A DNA stretch of 64,000 bases from a bacterium (GCA_016702305.1 JADJEH010000017.1:558001-622000); one strand, 5' to 3'. Numbered from the stretch's first letter, positions 43,841 to 52,938 are shown. Numbers and translations: made by a program. The notes: a model not told the origin generated them from the sequence alone.

Positions 43841-44835
43841 ATACTCTCCGTCATCGTTGAGCTGATGCTGAAGGCCGGGTAGCGGCCGCCCGCAATCGCG
43901 GCGGGGTCAGCCAATTGGTCCAATTCCGACACATCGCCTGCCGACAATCTAATCTCGAGCGCCTTCAGATTTTCTTCCAATCGTTGGATCTTCTTCGTGC
44001 CCGGAATCGGAATCATGTCCTCGCCCTTGGCCAGCACCCACGCCAGCGCAAGCTGCGCTGTGGTGCAACCATGTTGCTTGGCCTTGTCTTCAATCTTCAA
44101 TAGCCAAGCGCGATTGCTGGTCAGATTCTCACCTTCAAAGCGCGGGAAATGCGCCCGCGCATCGCCCGGCGAGGAAATCTGTGCGGTGTCGGCATAGTGC
44201 CCTGTCAAAAAACCGCGACCCAACGGACTGTATGGCACCATCGCGATTCCCAGCTCGCGGCAGACCGGCAGTAGCTCCAGTTCGATGTCGCGCGTCCACA
44301 TGGAGTATTCATACTGTGCCGCCGCCATGGGATGCACGGCGTGGGCGCGGCGAACCGTCTTCGGGCCCGCTTCCGATATGCCAAGATACTTCACCTTGCC
44401 CGCGTCCACCAGTTCCTTCATAGCGCCCCACGTCTCTTCAATCGGAACCTTCGGATCAATGCGATGTTGATAGTAGAGATCAATCTGCTCGACGCCCAAC
44501 CGCATCAAACTCGCGTCGCAGCAGCGTTTCACATATTCCGGCTTCCCGTTCACACCCAGAAACGAGCCGTCGAAGCTGCGCACATTCGCAAATTTCGTGG
44601 CGATAAACACCTCATTGCGCCGTTCACGCAGCACGTGCGAGAGCAGCACTTCATTGAGCCCGACGCCATACATATCCGCCGTATCCCAAAAGCTGCATCC
44701 CAAATCCAGCGCGCGATGCAATACCTTGATGTTCTCTTTCATGTCCGATGTTCCGTAAAACTCGGACATCCCCATGCACCCAAGCCCCAGCGCCGAAACA
44801 CTCGGACCAATCTTACCTAATTTACGTTGTTGCAT
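43837..44835 (-). CDS. Aldo/keto reductase
   Basis: About 332 residues from ATG 44835, where the family opening MQQRKLGKIGPSVSALGLGCMGMS begins; an ATG at 44856 is possible but has no spaced ribosome site. The catalytic tetrad is visible: Asp and Tyr in DTADMYG, Lys in IATKF and His in YYQHRID. An NADP-binding GTKKIQRLEEN segment is near the end. It reduces aldehydes or ketones with NADPH; the subfamily is close to YakC/AKR13. First gene of a run of about 12 minus-strand genes with little spacing. Confidence 0.87.
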   Translation of the reverse strand: MQQRKLGKIGPSVSALGLGCMGMSEFYGTSDMKENIKVLHRALDLGCSFWDTADMYGVGLNEVLLSHVLRERRNEVFIATKFANVRSFDGSFLGVNGKPEYVKRCCDASLMRLGVEQIDLYYQHRIDPKVPIEETWGAMKELVDAGKVKYLGISEAGPKTVRRAHAVHPMAAAQYEYSMWTRDIELELLPVCRELGIAMVPYSPLGRGFLTGHYADTAQISSPGDARAHFPRFEGENLTSNRAWLLKIEDKAKQHGCTTAQLALAWVLAKGEDMIPIPGTKKIQRLEENLKALEIRLSAGDVSELDQLADPAAIAGGRYPAFSISSTMTESI

Positions 44836-45140
44836 TGTTGATCTACTTTCTGTCATCCTTCAAAACTACTATTCAGCCATACTATTCACCAGATAGGGGC
44901 GGATGGCAATCCGCCCGTTCTGCTTTCAGTTCTCCCCTTCTCCATTCATTGGGATGGGGCCGGGGGATGGGGCCTGCGTTCCGCCGAGCGGGGATTTAGC
45001 GCAGCGGTTCCCAACCGGAATCCGAATCGGCGTAGCGCCCAGCTTGCTGGGCAAAATCCCCAAAGCAACGTTGTGAATCCCAGCCCGCTTCTGTCATCCT
45101 GGACTCGATGCGCCTGTGCCAGCGCAATGTTGAGCACTTG
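44836..45140. other. Intergenic region with decayed repeat sequence
   Basis: About 300 bases with no gene. It contains a short G-rich stretch near 44950-44975, the dispersed element at 44984-45024, and a hairpin at 45037-45052. It should carry the promoter of the 12-gene operon, but no clear boxes are seen. Confidence 0.45.
44984..45024 (+). repeat. Dispersed repeat B, copy 1
   Basis: The first 12 and last 10 bases (CCGAGCGGGGAT ... CCGGAATCCG) match exactly the ends of a 46-base segment at 53538-53583, with a diverged, different-length middle. Confidence 0.5.
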
Positions 45141-47006
45141 TTAAGTGCCCTTCCTCACCGTCGCCACACCATCATCATGCGCGTCGGCTAAGATGAAGTC
45201 CTGTATCTTCGTCCACTTCTGGATCTTGGCAACGCGATTTTCCGTCTGCGGTGACAAATCCAGCGGACGACCGCGCGTGTCAATCAGCAGGCCGACCACA
45301 CCGCCGTGCAGCGTCGCTTGAATTTCTTTGCCTGATCCGGCGCCGACGTCAAAGCCTTTTTCAGGCTTAATCGTCGCCTTGATTTCATCACCCGGTGCCA
45401 GCGGGAACAGCAGCAACTCACCGAACGGTACGCTCTGATTGAATGCCTGTCCGCTCTTGCTCGTGCCGGTGATCGTCACGCACGGCTTGCCTTCTTTGCT
45501 CTTGCCCACGGGACAAACGCATGAACCAAGTCGCACCAGACAATCTTTTTCAAACACCTGAATCGCTGCTTGCTCGTGCACACTCGCCAGCACGCCGAGG
45601 TGCGGCATCATGAAGATCGAATCCACCGCGAGTTCAGTCACCCCTTCCGGCTGAAACGCGTCCATCATCATGTGCGCGGCCTGACTGCGCCGCGGCGCAT
45701 GCGACAGCACACCGCCCGACCCTACGATGATGTTCAAACTCATCATGTTCACCACCGTTTCACCCGAGCCGCTCTGGTCGAAGGTATCCGAAATCGTGCG
45801 CTCCTGCTGTATGCCCTTTAATGACGTGGCGAAATTCTTATGCTGCACGAACGCCAGCCTGAGCGCTTCGCGCGAAATCGCCTGCTCGATTTGCAGCTCT
45901 TCTTTCGTCTGCGGAATCGTCGTCGGGCGAATCATCTTGTTGGCGATGCGGTTGCGCAATTCGCGCTCGTCAATCACAAACGGCACCCAGCGCATGATGT
46001 TCTCAATTCCCGCTTCGGCCAGAACATTCATCACCGAATAGCTCATCCCCAAATTCGCGGACACCGTGCGATTGAACACCGTCTCCTTCGTTTCCGATCC
46101 CGGCACGCGGAAAATCGAGAATACGTCCGTCGTCGCGCCGCCGATGTCCACACCCACAAGCGTAATGTCGCGCGCCTTGGCCACGCGCTGCATAATATCT
46201 CCCACCGCGCCCGGCGTCGGCATAATCGGCGCATCCGACCACGCCATCAGCTTGCGATAGCCCGGCGCCTGTGCCATCACGTGCTCCATAAACAGGTCAT
46301 GGATCGCGTCGCGTGCGGGGCCGAGATTCTCGCGTTCGAGCACCGGCCGCAGATTGTCCACCACGAGCAAATCCACCTCATCCCCGAGCACATTCTTGAT
46401 GTCGTCGCGCGCCTCTTTGTTCCCCGCGTAAATCACCGGCAGCTTGTAGGACGACCCCAAGCGCGGCCGCGGTCGCGCGGCCTTCAAGAGCTCGGCAAGC
46501 TCGATCACATGTTTCGTCGTGCCGCCGTCCACGCCGCCCGAGAGCAGAATCATGTCAGGCCGCAGCTTGCGAATGCGCTCTATCTTCTGATGCGGCAAGC
46601 GGCCATCATTTGACGCCAGCGTGTCCATCACAATCGCGCCCGCACCGAGCGCCGCGCGTTCCGCCGATTCCGCGGTCATGGCCTTCACGACACCCGACAC
46701 CATCATCTGCAAGCCGCCGCCCGCCGACGAAGTCGAAATGTATATGTCGCAACCACGGTCGCCCGACTTCGTCTTGATGATGCCGTCTTTTTCCGTGAAC
46801 TCGCGCCCCATGATCTCGCCGATCTCGGAGATCGCGTTGAGCACACCTTTCGTCACGTCTTCAAACGGCGCTTCCACGGTCGTCGGCGCCTCACCGCGGC
46901 ACACCAACCGATACTCGTCCCCCTGCTTCTCGATCAGAATTGCCTTAGTGGTCGTCGAACCGCAGTCCGTCGCCAGAATTGTCGTGATGTCAGATGGTTT
47001 TTTCAT
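45141..47006 (-). CDS. glmL: MutL/GlmL-type adenosylcobalamin mutase reactivase
   Basis: 621 residues. Actin-like ATPase fold: phosphate-1 loop DCGSTTTKA (residues 15-23) and phosphate-2 loop GVDIGGATTDV; a STSSAGGGLQMMVSG segment is family specific. The match to the GlmL (MutL) family is full length. Such proteins release damaged cobalamin from glutamate mutase, ornithine aminomutase and related B12 mutases. No mutase subunit or B12 gene is near, so the client is unknown. It is transcribed alone or with the gene upstream at 47066. Confidence 0.88.
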   Translation of the reverse strand: MKKPSDITTILATDCGSTTTKAILIEKQGDEYRLVCRGEAPTTVEAPFEDVTKGVLNAISEIGEIMGREFTEKDGIIKTKSGDRGCDIYISTSSAGGGLQMMVSGVVKAMTAESAERAALGAGAIVMDTLASNDGRLPHQKIERIRKLRPDMILLSGGVDGGTTKHVIELAELLKAARPRPRLGSSYKLPVIYAGNKEARDDIKNVLGDEVDLLVVDNLRPVLERENLGPARDAIHDLFMEHVMAQAPGYRKLMAWSDAPIMPTPGAVGDIMQRVAKARDITLVGVDIGGATTDVFSIFRVPGSETKETVFNRTVSANLGMSYSVMNVLAEAGIENIMRWVPFVIDERELRNRIANKMIRPTTIPQTKEELQIEQAISREALRLAFVQHKNFATSLKGIQQERTISDTFDQSGSGETVVNMMSLNIIVGSGGVLSHAPRRSQAAHMMMDAFQPEGVTELAVDSIFMMPHLGVLASVHEQAAIQVFEKDCLVRLGSCVCPVGKSKEGKPCVTITGTSKSGQAFNQSVPFGELLLFPLAPGDEIKATIKPEKGFDVGAGSGKEIQATLHGGVVGLLIDTRGRPLDLSPQTENRVAKIQKWTKIQDFILADAHDDGVATVRKGT

Positions 47007-47065
47007 GTGCTATTGCCAATCGTGTGACCTGTCTCCTATTATCTTCAATATGACGCTCACAGTAA

Positions 47066-47854
47066 CTACTTAGATAGACTCTTCTTCGCAGGCTCCACAT
47101 ATTCCAAATAGGGAACTGACGGCACAACTTGCATCGAGTCAAGCACCCCATAACCGCTCCAAGTCTGCGTCGGCGGATAATACACAAATCGCTTTCCCTC
47201 CCCATCGGGCATCCACTGCGTCGAAACCGCCACCACCGAGTCAATCGGATATCCGTACAGCTTGATATCCCAATTCGCGCGAATGTACATCGGCAGTTCG
47301 ACATATCGGCTCTTCACCAAACTCACGACAGTCGGCGCAGCGCCACGGTCCTGATAAAAGACGTCTGCGCTCTTGACCAACGCCAGCACTTGCGATTGTG
47401 CGCCGACCGCAAGATCATGTTCTTGTTCTTTGGTCAAACTGCCGAAATGGTAGCCCGGCACACCCGAACCGTGCCACATCCCGGTTTCAACATCATAGCA
47501 AACACGGTGGAAATCCGGCAGGCTCACCGTGTTGGCGTTCTTCGCAAGATGCTTCTGCTGCGCACAGAGCTTCAAGAACGAGTTTCCGGTGAAGCGGATC
47601 CACCAATCCGCCGTAACGGCAGAATCTAACGTGACATACTTGAGTTCAACAAGCTCGTCAACAGACTCAGGCCAAGCGCCGCGGTCTTGAAAGAAGATCT
47701 GTGTTTGCCGCAGTATCTGCGGTATGACCCGTTTCACCTGTTCGATCTTCACCGAATCTTCCGGCAGCACCTCCGGCGCGCGCGGCTCACCGGCGAAAAC
47801 AATGAAGGCGCCGATAAACGGCCCGGAGATGAGTGAGAACAGAACGATGCGCAT
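47066..47854 (-). CDS. Exported protein with two pseudopilin-like repeats
   Basis: 262 residues with one N-terminal hydrophobic segment. Two repeats of about 90 residues are recognisable by eye: FFQDRGAWPESVDELVELKYV ... WWIRFTG and FYQDRGAAPTVVSLVKSRYVE ... WDIKLYG, each ending in a MWHGSGV / TWSGYGV strand. This matches the globular half of type II pseudopilins (YxxxxGxxPxxLxxLxxxGY). There is no prepilin peptidase site, so it is not a processed pilin. Function unknown. Confidence 0.65.
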   Translation of the reverse strand: MRIVLFSLISGPFIGAFIVFAGEPRAPEVLPEDSVKIEQVKRVIPQILRQTQIFFQDRGAWPESVDELVELKYVTLDSAVTADWWIRFTGNSFLKLCAQQKHLAKNANTVSLPDFHRVCYDVETGMWHGSGVPGYHFGSLTKEQEHDLAVGAQSQVLALVKSADVFYQDRGAAPTVVSLVKSRYVELPMYIRANWDIKLYGYPIDSVVAVSTQWMPDGEGKRFVYYPPTQTWSGYGVLDSMQVVPSVPYLEYVEPAKKSLSK

Positions 47855-48023
47855 GACTAACCCCTGAACAGATGGTTACCATTCTATTGACATCGGAACA
47901 ATACTGTACAGCTGTCCCATCTAATGAGTTCTAAAGAGAAGCGCAAGTTCCCTTTGAACTCTGTCCCCAATCTAAAGAAAACACCCCATTCTCTTTAGAT
48001 TCTCTCCGGTGTCTCAAGCTGGC

Positions 48024-48251
48024 TCAGTTTCTTGGCCAAACCCGCTCGCCGGTCTCCTTGTCCACCAGAAAAATCGCGTTCATCGGGCAGGCGTGCGCGG
48101 CCGCGAGAACACCTTCGTCATCCAGGGTGTCCGGCGCAATCACATGCGACTGAAACTCCGCGTCGAGCGCGAAAATATCCGGCGCTTCCATCATGCACAA
48201 CGTCGAACCGACGCAGCGATTCTTGTCAATGGTGATATTGTATTTCGACAT
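48024..48251 (-). CDS. 3Fe-4S ferredoxin, P450 redox partner
   Basis: 75 residues. Iron-sulfur ligands are CVGSTLC (Cys-x5-Cys) and a distant HACPMNA Cys; the usual fourth Cys is replaced, which is typical of [3Fe-4S] ferredoxins that serve bacterial P450s. The Ala/Thr-rich interior is also common in this group. It lies 63 bases downstream of the P450 gene on the same strand, with a strong hairpin between them. It should pass electrons from a reductase to the P450; the reductase is not in the window. Confidence 0.9.
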   Translation of the reverse strand: MSKYNITIDKNRCVGSTLCMMEAPDIFALDAEFQSHVIAPDTLDDEGVLAAAHACPMNAIFLVDKETGERVWPRN

Positions 48252-48260
48252 ATGCTGTTT

Positions 48261-48310
48261 TGATCTCCCCCAAGATCTGCCGCAGATTTGGGGAGATTAA
48301 GGGGGGCTTC
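48261..48310. repeat. Palindromic element, REP-like family C, copy 1
   Basis: TGATCTCCCCC, a self-complementary middle (about 16-bp arms with one bulge, 48263-48296), then GGGGAGATTAAGGGGGG. The outer layout is shared with 53474-53517, although the loop differs. It sits between the P450 and ferredoxin genes and could also attenuate or stabilise the mRNA. Confidence 0.5.
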
Positions 48311-48314
48311 TGAA

Positions 48315-49559
48315 TTACGCTGAATGTTGTATCGGGCACGTCTCCCACACCACCGGGAACTCGTTCAACGCACGCGACACAATCGCCGGTTGATACTCAA
48401 GCACATTCGCCGCGAGCTTCGGCAGCTCCATCCGCTCCGCCATGATGCGGAACGTCTCACCCGCTTCCATGCGCGCCAGCGGGCCGCCCACGCAAACGTG
48501 TATGCCGTGCGCGAACGACACGTGCGGATTCGGATTGCGCGTGATATCGAGTTTGTCAGGATCCTTAAACACTTCCGGATCACGGTTCGCCGCCGTCAGT
48601 GCCAGCAGCAGGCGCTGATCCTTCTTGATCTGTTTGCCGCCCACTTCCTGATCATACTTGGCCCAGCGCACCGTCGCCTTCACCGAAGTATCAAAGCGCA
48701 GCAGCTCTTCCACCGCGCTGTCGGTCAACTCCGGGTGCTTCTTGAGCAGCTCCCACTGATCCGGATTCTGAATGAAGGCCAGCGAACCGTTGTTAATCAG
48801 GTTCGTCGTCGTTTCGTGACCGCCGAACACCAGCAGCACCACCGTCGCAATCACTTCGTCGCGGCTCAGGATGCCGTCCTTCTCGGCCTGCGTCAACATC
48901 GAAATCAGATCATCCTGCGGACGCTGACGGCGCTCTTCAACCAGCGGCGAAAGATACTCGACAAACGAGTTGATCCCCTCGCAGGCAATTTCGCGGCGGC
49001 GCGGTTCGTCGGCGCGAATGAAGAACAGCACGCCGATCTGTTCGCTCCAGTACTTAATGTCGTCGCGGTCTTTGTCCGCTTCGGGAATGCCGAGCATGTT
49101 CAGAATCACGGTCAACGGAATCAGGTACGAAAACTCCTTAACCATGTCGTACTGCTTCCCCGCTTCGATCCGGTCTATCACCGAATGCACGATCTGCTGA
49201 ATGCGCGGCTTGTATTTCTCCAGCGCAATCGGCGTCAGCACCGGATTGAGCAGCCGGCGAATGCGCGTGTGATCCGGCTGATCCTTGAAGATGAACCAGT
49301 TGGCCAACACGTCGAAGATCGGCTTAAACCGAATCTCGTCGCCGGGTTTCATCTCTTCACCCAAATACTTGATCCGCTGGGACGACCATCCCGCCGGATC
49401 GCGCAGCACCTTCACGATATCGTGATAGCGCGTCAGCACCCAGCCGCCCCACTTCTCGTTCCAGTAAACCGGATCATGCGCGCGCAGCTTGTGATAATAC
49501 GCATGCGGATCGTTCATCACGTCCCGCGTCATCATGTCATTAAAATTGAGTGTGGTCAT
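48315..49559 (-). CDS. Cytochrome P450
   Basis: 414 residues, the length of soluble bacterial P450s. I-helix FGGHETTTN (oxygen-binding Thr), K-helix EELLR, and the haem-binding loop FAHGIHVCVGGPLA with proximal Cys356. The haem loop starts FAHG instead of FGxG, a minor change. It inserts one oxygen atom into an organic substrate. Sequence resembles CYP107/CYP109-like bacterial enzymes, but the substrate is open. The 3Fe-4S ferredoxin downstream is its probable partner. Confidence 0.93.
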   Translation of the reverse strand: MTTLNFNDMMTRDVMNDPHAYYHKLRAHDPVYWNEKWGGWVLTRYHDIVKVLRDPAGWSSQRIKYLGEEMKPGDEIRFKPIFDVLANWFIFKDQPDHTRIRRLLNPVLTPIALEKYKPRIQQIVHSVIDRIEAGKQYDMVKEFSYLIPLTVILNMLGIPEADKDRDDIKYWSEQIGVLFFIRADEPRRREIACEGINSFVEYLSPLVEERRQRPQDDLISMLTQAEKDGILSRDEVIATVVLLVFGGHETTTNLINNGSLAFIQNPDQWELLKKHPELTDSAVEELLRFDTSVKATVRWAKYDQEVGGKQIKKDQRLLLALTAANRDPEVFKDPDKLDITRNPNPHVSFAHGIHVCVGGPLARMEAGETFRIMAERMELPKLAANVLEYQPAIVSRALNEFPVVWETCPIQHSA

Positions 49560-49626
49560 GGGATGGGTTCGACTAAATTAGATATGTGAAACTAGAAGAG
49601 TGTCCTCGGGGAAACGAAAGGCAAAA

Positions 49627-50049
49627 TCAGGTCCGGCCGGCTTCATTCTTGATCGCCTCCAGAAGGGAATCAACATTGATATCAGAAAGCTTTCTGAATT
49701 TGATGCAATATCCGGTAATGCTAGCTTTGCCAAGCGATTTCGCGTAAGTCTTGGCAAGGTGCGTCTTGTCCTTGAGGCCCATGATGTACACGGAAATGCC
49801 CGTTGTGTTCGCGCTCAAACCAATTTGAAAGAATTCCTTGGTTGAACCGTTTGCATACTTGATGGTGTAGGCACCATATCCAATGTTGGGATTGGAGACC
49901 ACTTTCCCTACGGTGTTCTTGCCATCGGCGAACCACAGCTTACACTTCGGCAAAGCGCGAACAATCATCTGATGCAATTCTTGCATCTCGCCACGTTTGG
50001 GTTCTGCCAGGCTGGCGATGTATCGTTTGATTTGGTCTTGTACGGCCAT
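49627..50049 (-). CDS. DUF1801 family protein
   Basis: 140 residues. It opens MAVQDQIKRYIASLAEPKRGEMQELHQMI and carries GYGAYTIKYANGSTKEFFQIGLSANTTGISVYI, the core of DUF1801 (a double-stranded beta fold with helices), and ends with a helical KFRKLSDINVDSLLEAIK. No catalytic residues known. Family members are sometimes linked to stress or ligand binding, without proof. Cytoplasmic. It stands alone between the P450 gene and the hypothetical operon upstream. Confidence 0.8.
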   Translation of the reverse strand: MAVQDQIKRYIASLAEPKRGEMQELHQMIVRALPKCKLWFADGKNTVGKVVSNPNIGYGAYTIKYANGSTKEFFQIGLSANTTGISVYIMGLKDKTHLAKTYAKSLGKASITGYCIKFRKLSDINVDSLLEAIKNEAGRT

Positions 50050-50132
50050 GTGAGACGGTGCCAGAATGAATGTTCCACTGCGTTTGAGGCTCCGGCATCG
50101 GCTGCAACCACGGCAAGAGCGGTCGGCAGGAC

Positions 50133-50942
50133 TTATTGCACGATCCCCGCATTCAACTCCCCCAACACCTCCGCGTACGGACTCTTCCGCACCAACGCTA
50201 ACACATCCGCGACATACTCCGCGCGCCCCGGAATAAACAGCGGCCAGCCCGTGTCGAGCAGTTCGAGCGCCAGCGCGCCCTGACCCTGGTAGAGCAGCGT
50301 CACAAAATCCCGGTGCAGCTCGGCCATCGCGCCCGGCAAGAATTCATCCTCGGCGAGCGTCGTGTAGTCCTTCCACAGCTTCCCATCGCGGGATGCACGC
50401 AGCATCGCCAGCACTTCGCTCGCCGTCGGCGTGCGCGCCTGCATCAGCTCCGCATTGGGCACAAAGCCTTTGCGCGTCGCTTCCAGAATTACTTCCGGCA
50501 GCGGCGAATCGCTGTGCGGCAGCTTCCAATAATCAAACGTCAAATCGTTGACCGTCACTTCCCACAACCCGTCGCCGTCGCTGTCGCTCCACCGCCCGCC
50601 GTGATAGACCGTATCCAGCACCTCAAACTTTGTCCCCAACGCCACGATATACTGCGCGAAACAGCAGTGCGCCCCGCCTGAATAGGTTTCCACAATCGCA
50701 TCCGGCACGCGGTCGCCCGTCAAATCACGCGCAATTCCCAGTGAATCGCTATTGAGCACCGTCACGAGAAAATCACTGAGCGTCCACAACACCTTGTCGC
50801 GCTTAAACACCGTCAATTCGTGCGCCATGCCGTCCTGCACCGGCGCAACCGAAAAAGTGTAATCACCGATCCGCGTCACCACCGGTTCGTCCGCGGCAAA
50901 TAGGGTGGAGGCAAACATGAGTAACACGACCATTATGCGCAT
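50133..50942 (-). CDS. Secreted protein of unknown function with FG-GAP-like segment
   Basis: 269 residues; ATG preceded by AAGGGAG. Signal peptide ends STLFA. The middle holds ARDLTGDRVPDAIVETYSGGAHCC and GRWSDSDGDGLWEVTV, which resemble FG-GAP/VCBS calcium loops and the 'GGAHCC' signature of small exported proteins. The C-terminal half is helical (TASEVLAMLRASRDGKLWKDYTTL). I do not recognise a function. The start overlaps the gene upstream by ten bases. Confidence 0.65.
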   Translation of the reverse strand: MRIMVVLLMFASTLFAADEPVVTRIGDYTFSVAPVQDGMAHELTVFKRDKVLWTLSDFLVTVLNSDSLGIARDLTGDRVPDAIVETYSGGAHCCFAQYIVALGTKFEVLDTVYHGGRWSDSDGDGLWEVTVNDLTFDYWKLPHSDSPLPEVILEATRKGFVPNAELMQARTPTASEVLAMLRASRDGKLWKDYTTLAEDEFLPGAMAELHRDFVTLLYQGQGALALELLDTGWPLFIPGRAEYVADVLALVRKSPYAEVLGELNAGIVQ

Positions 50943-51160
50943 GCCGCACTCCCTTTCGGACCAAAGCTCGCGTAGACCTCACCGTCCGTGCCGCGCACAT
51001 CCACGGTTTCCCATCCGGCGCGCTTCACCCACTCGCGCACAACAGCGTTGCGCTGCTCCTGAGCGAGCGCATAAAGCTCCTGCAACTGTTCGCGCGTCGG
51101 TTCACCGCCATACGCCGCTCGATAGAGATCCGCAAAGCTATAGGCACAATGTGATGACAT
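50933..51160 (-). CDS. Small hypothetical protein
   Basis: 75 residues from ATG 51160, preceded by GAGGT; an ATG at 51184 overlaps the upstream stop (ATGA) but has no ribosome site. Helical, soluble (YRAAYGGEPTREQLQELYALAQEQRNAVVREWVKRAGW), no signal. Between two exported-protein genes; function unknown. Confidence 0.6.
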   Translation of the reverse strand: MSSHCAYSFADLYRAAYGGEPTREQLQELYALAQEQRNAVVREWVKRAGWETVDVRGTDGEVYASFGPKGSAACA

Positions 51161-51180
51161 GATTACCTCGTTCCCTGTCT

Positions 51181-52401
51181 TCATTGCGGGCCGATCGTCT
51201 TGTCCCAGCTCAGAGTCAAATCCGCGTTCAACGCAATCAGCTTGCCGTAGTGCAGGCCATCCTCGCGGCCCGAATTCGTCGTCGCCGCAATCAGCACGCC
51301 GCCATTCACCAATGACTCCGCGCCCGTCAAATACGTGCGGTCAAAATGACTCAACCCGGTTTGCGCGATGAACCCGCCGCCGATTGTGACCCTAAATACT
51401 TGGATCATCACCGCGTCCCCGCACAGCGGACGATTGCGGCAGACGAGCACAAGATCATGCGTCCATTCGCTATAGAGCACATGCACCGAATCCTGACAAC
51501 CGGCAAACGGTACGCGAAAACTGTCAATGAAGGACCCGTCGCGTTCAACCATGTACACAAACGCATCCGAATAACCGTTCTGATCCGGCACGCTGCCCGC
51601 CAACACTATCGCCGAGTCACCCAAGTTGGCCGCCGAGTATGGGAAATACGGCGCGCCGAAAACGTGAGCGTCGAGAGTTCTGAATGTTTCACCCTCAGGC
51701 CCGATCAGTTTCGCTCCCGATCCGCTCGATATCGCCGCGTATTCGCCGTTCGCCAACGGATAGTATGTATTCAGCAATACCGAGTCGCCGCCGCTGTCCT
51801 CCGTCCACAGCAGCTCGCCGTGGCTCGATACCTTGCATAACCGCGTGCCCCCGCCAAGGCGCGGACCGATAAACAAAAAGGCGCCGTCCGTCGTGGCATG
51901 AATCCGCGTCTGTTTGTATGATAGATCGTAATCGTCGTAGCCAAGACCAAACAGATGATCCGACAGCACCGCGAAGTGAGTGACCTCACGCACCGCGTCA
52001 AGCGCGATCACAACCGGCGCCAGGCCTTGGTTGCGTCCGTCCCAAAAATAATCAAAGGCTGCAAACGTTGTCGTGTCGCCGTGCACCTGCACCGCCTGCA
52101 CTGCGCCAGAGAAGTATACCCCTTCGCGCGGAAAATCATCGGTCCACATTTCACTGCCCGCCGTGTCGTATCGCCGCGCGAGCGCGCGGTTCCACGGACC
52201 CGGACACGAGCAATCTAACGGCGAGCGCTGTTCACTCTCGACGTGCTCCCAGTCCAGCATCATGGCGGTCATCTCGCCGCCGTGAACGTCAACACCCAGC
52301 AGCAGCATTTCCGAGTCGAATTTGGGGCAGTGGCAGTCCGGGCCGTTCAACCCGCAGCCGCACAGCATCATCCCCGTGAGGACTGTCGCGACGTACCGCA
52401 T
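51181..52401 (-). CDS. Predicted lipoprotein, beta-propeller-like, unknown
   Basis: About 406 residues; start at 52401 behind GAGGAG. A lipobox (MLCGC) marks a lipid-anchored protein. Seven Cys lie near the N-terminus and middle. Repeated strands of the form G-x-L-x-x-x-x-D/E (ELLWTEDSGGDSVLL, GTRLCKVSSHGELL, FIDSFRVPFAG, LTLSWDKTIG) look like a WD/PQQ-type propeller without binding motifs. Function unknown. It heads a short operon with the two genes downstream. Confidence 0.65.
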   Translation of the reverse strand: MRYVATVLTGMMLCGCGLNGPDCHCPKFDSEMLLLGVDVHGGEMTAMMLDWEHVESEQRSPLDCSCPGPWNRALARRYDTAGSEMWTDDFPREGVYFSGAVQAVQVHGDTTTFAAFDYFWDGRNQGLAPVVIALDAVREVTHFAVLSDHLFGLGYDDYDLSYKQTRIHATTDGAFLFIGPRLGGGTRLCKVSSHGELLWTEDSGGDSVLLNTYYPLANGEYAAISSGSGAKLIGPEGETFRTLDAHVFGAPYFPYSAANLGDSAIVLAGSVPDQNGYSDAFVYMVERDGSFIDSFRVPFAGCQDSVHVLYSEWTHDLVLVCRNRPLCGDAVMIQVFRVTIGGGFIAQTGLSHFDRTYLTGAESLVNGGVLIAATTNSGREDGLHYGKLIALNADLTLSWDKTIGPQ

Positions 52402-52880
52402 ACTCTCCTCGCGCAAAGTTGTCGCTGATAACCCAACAAAATACGAATTTCCCCCCTAATTTCCAACCTAACGCACCCCTAACTCGAACCCACGAGAGGA
52501 GTTACAACCGCAAAATGTAAGGGACTTCGTCACAGCGAAATTCCCCCCGGGTGTCGTCCACGTCGCTTCCCCATGCGCAAAAAAGAGCGCATCCAATCAA
52601 AACGATACGTTGTTTAAATACAACATTCGCCTATCTTCAACTCCTGTCGTATCTTGAATAATGATTTAATAAAAACAATATATTATGAATAACTCCAATA
52701 TCTTCAGAGAGGCCGACCCGAGGCAACATTTACCAGATATGCCTCCAGAATCGTAACTTCAATAAACTGCAAATCTAATATTTCAAATCTTTTATTAAGA
52801 AAGTATCACAACTTTTTTGAACAAATGGGCCATGGAACTCTGTTGAAAACAATCACTTGTGGTATTTATGCAGAAAATGC
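52402..52880. other. AT-rich spacer upstream of the capsid module
   Basis: About 480 bases with no credible ORF. From about 52600 to 52860 the sequence is much richer in A/T than the surrounding genes, and it has a short inverted repeat (GTTGT/ACAAC around 52610). Such a drop is usual for acquired DNA or a long regulatory leader. No att-like repeat could be found by eye. Confidence 0.6.
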
Positions 52881-52909
52881 TTGACATCCGGTCTCTTTTA
52901 TCGTACATT
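52881..52909 (+). promoter_or_regulatory. Consensus promoter of the capsid module
   Basis: TTGACA (52881-52886), 17-base spacer, TACATT (52904-52909). The first module gene starts at 52939 after a GGAG ribosome site. One of the best promoters in the window. Confidence 0.8.
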
Positions 52910-52938
52910 ATGCCTGTCCACAACGGAGACCCTATTCT

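Noticed and set aside
44857..44975. G-rich stretch as a possible G-quadruplex
   Set aside because: Runs are irregular and short; nothing beyond composition supports it.
48324..49589. A 421-codon plus-strand frame opposite the P450
   Set aside because: Shadow of the P450 coding strand; no family motifs and no ribosome site.
52402..52880. Attachment site or origin upstream of the capsid module
   Set aside because: No matching direct repeat was found at the other end near 58174-58231 by eye.
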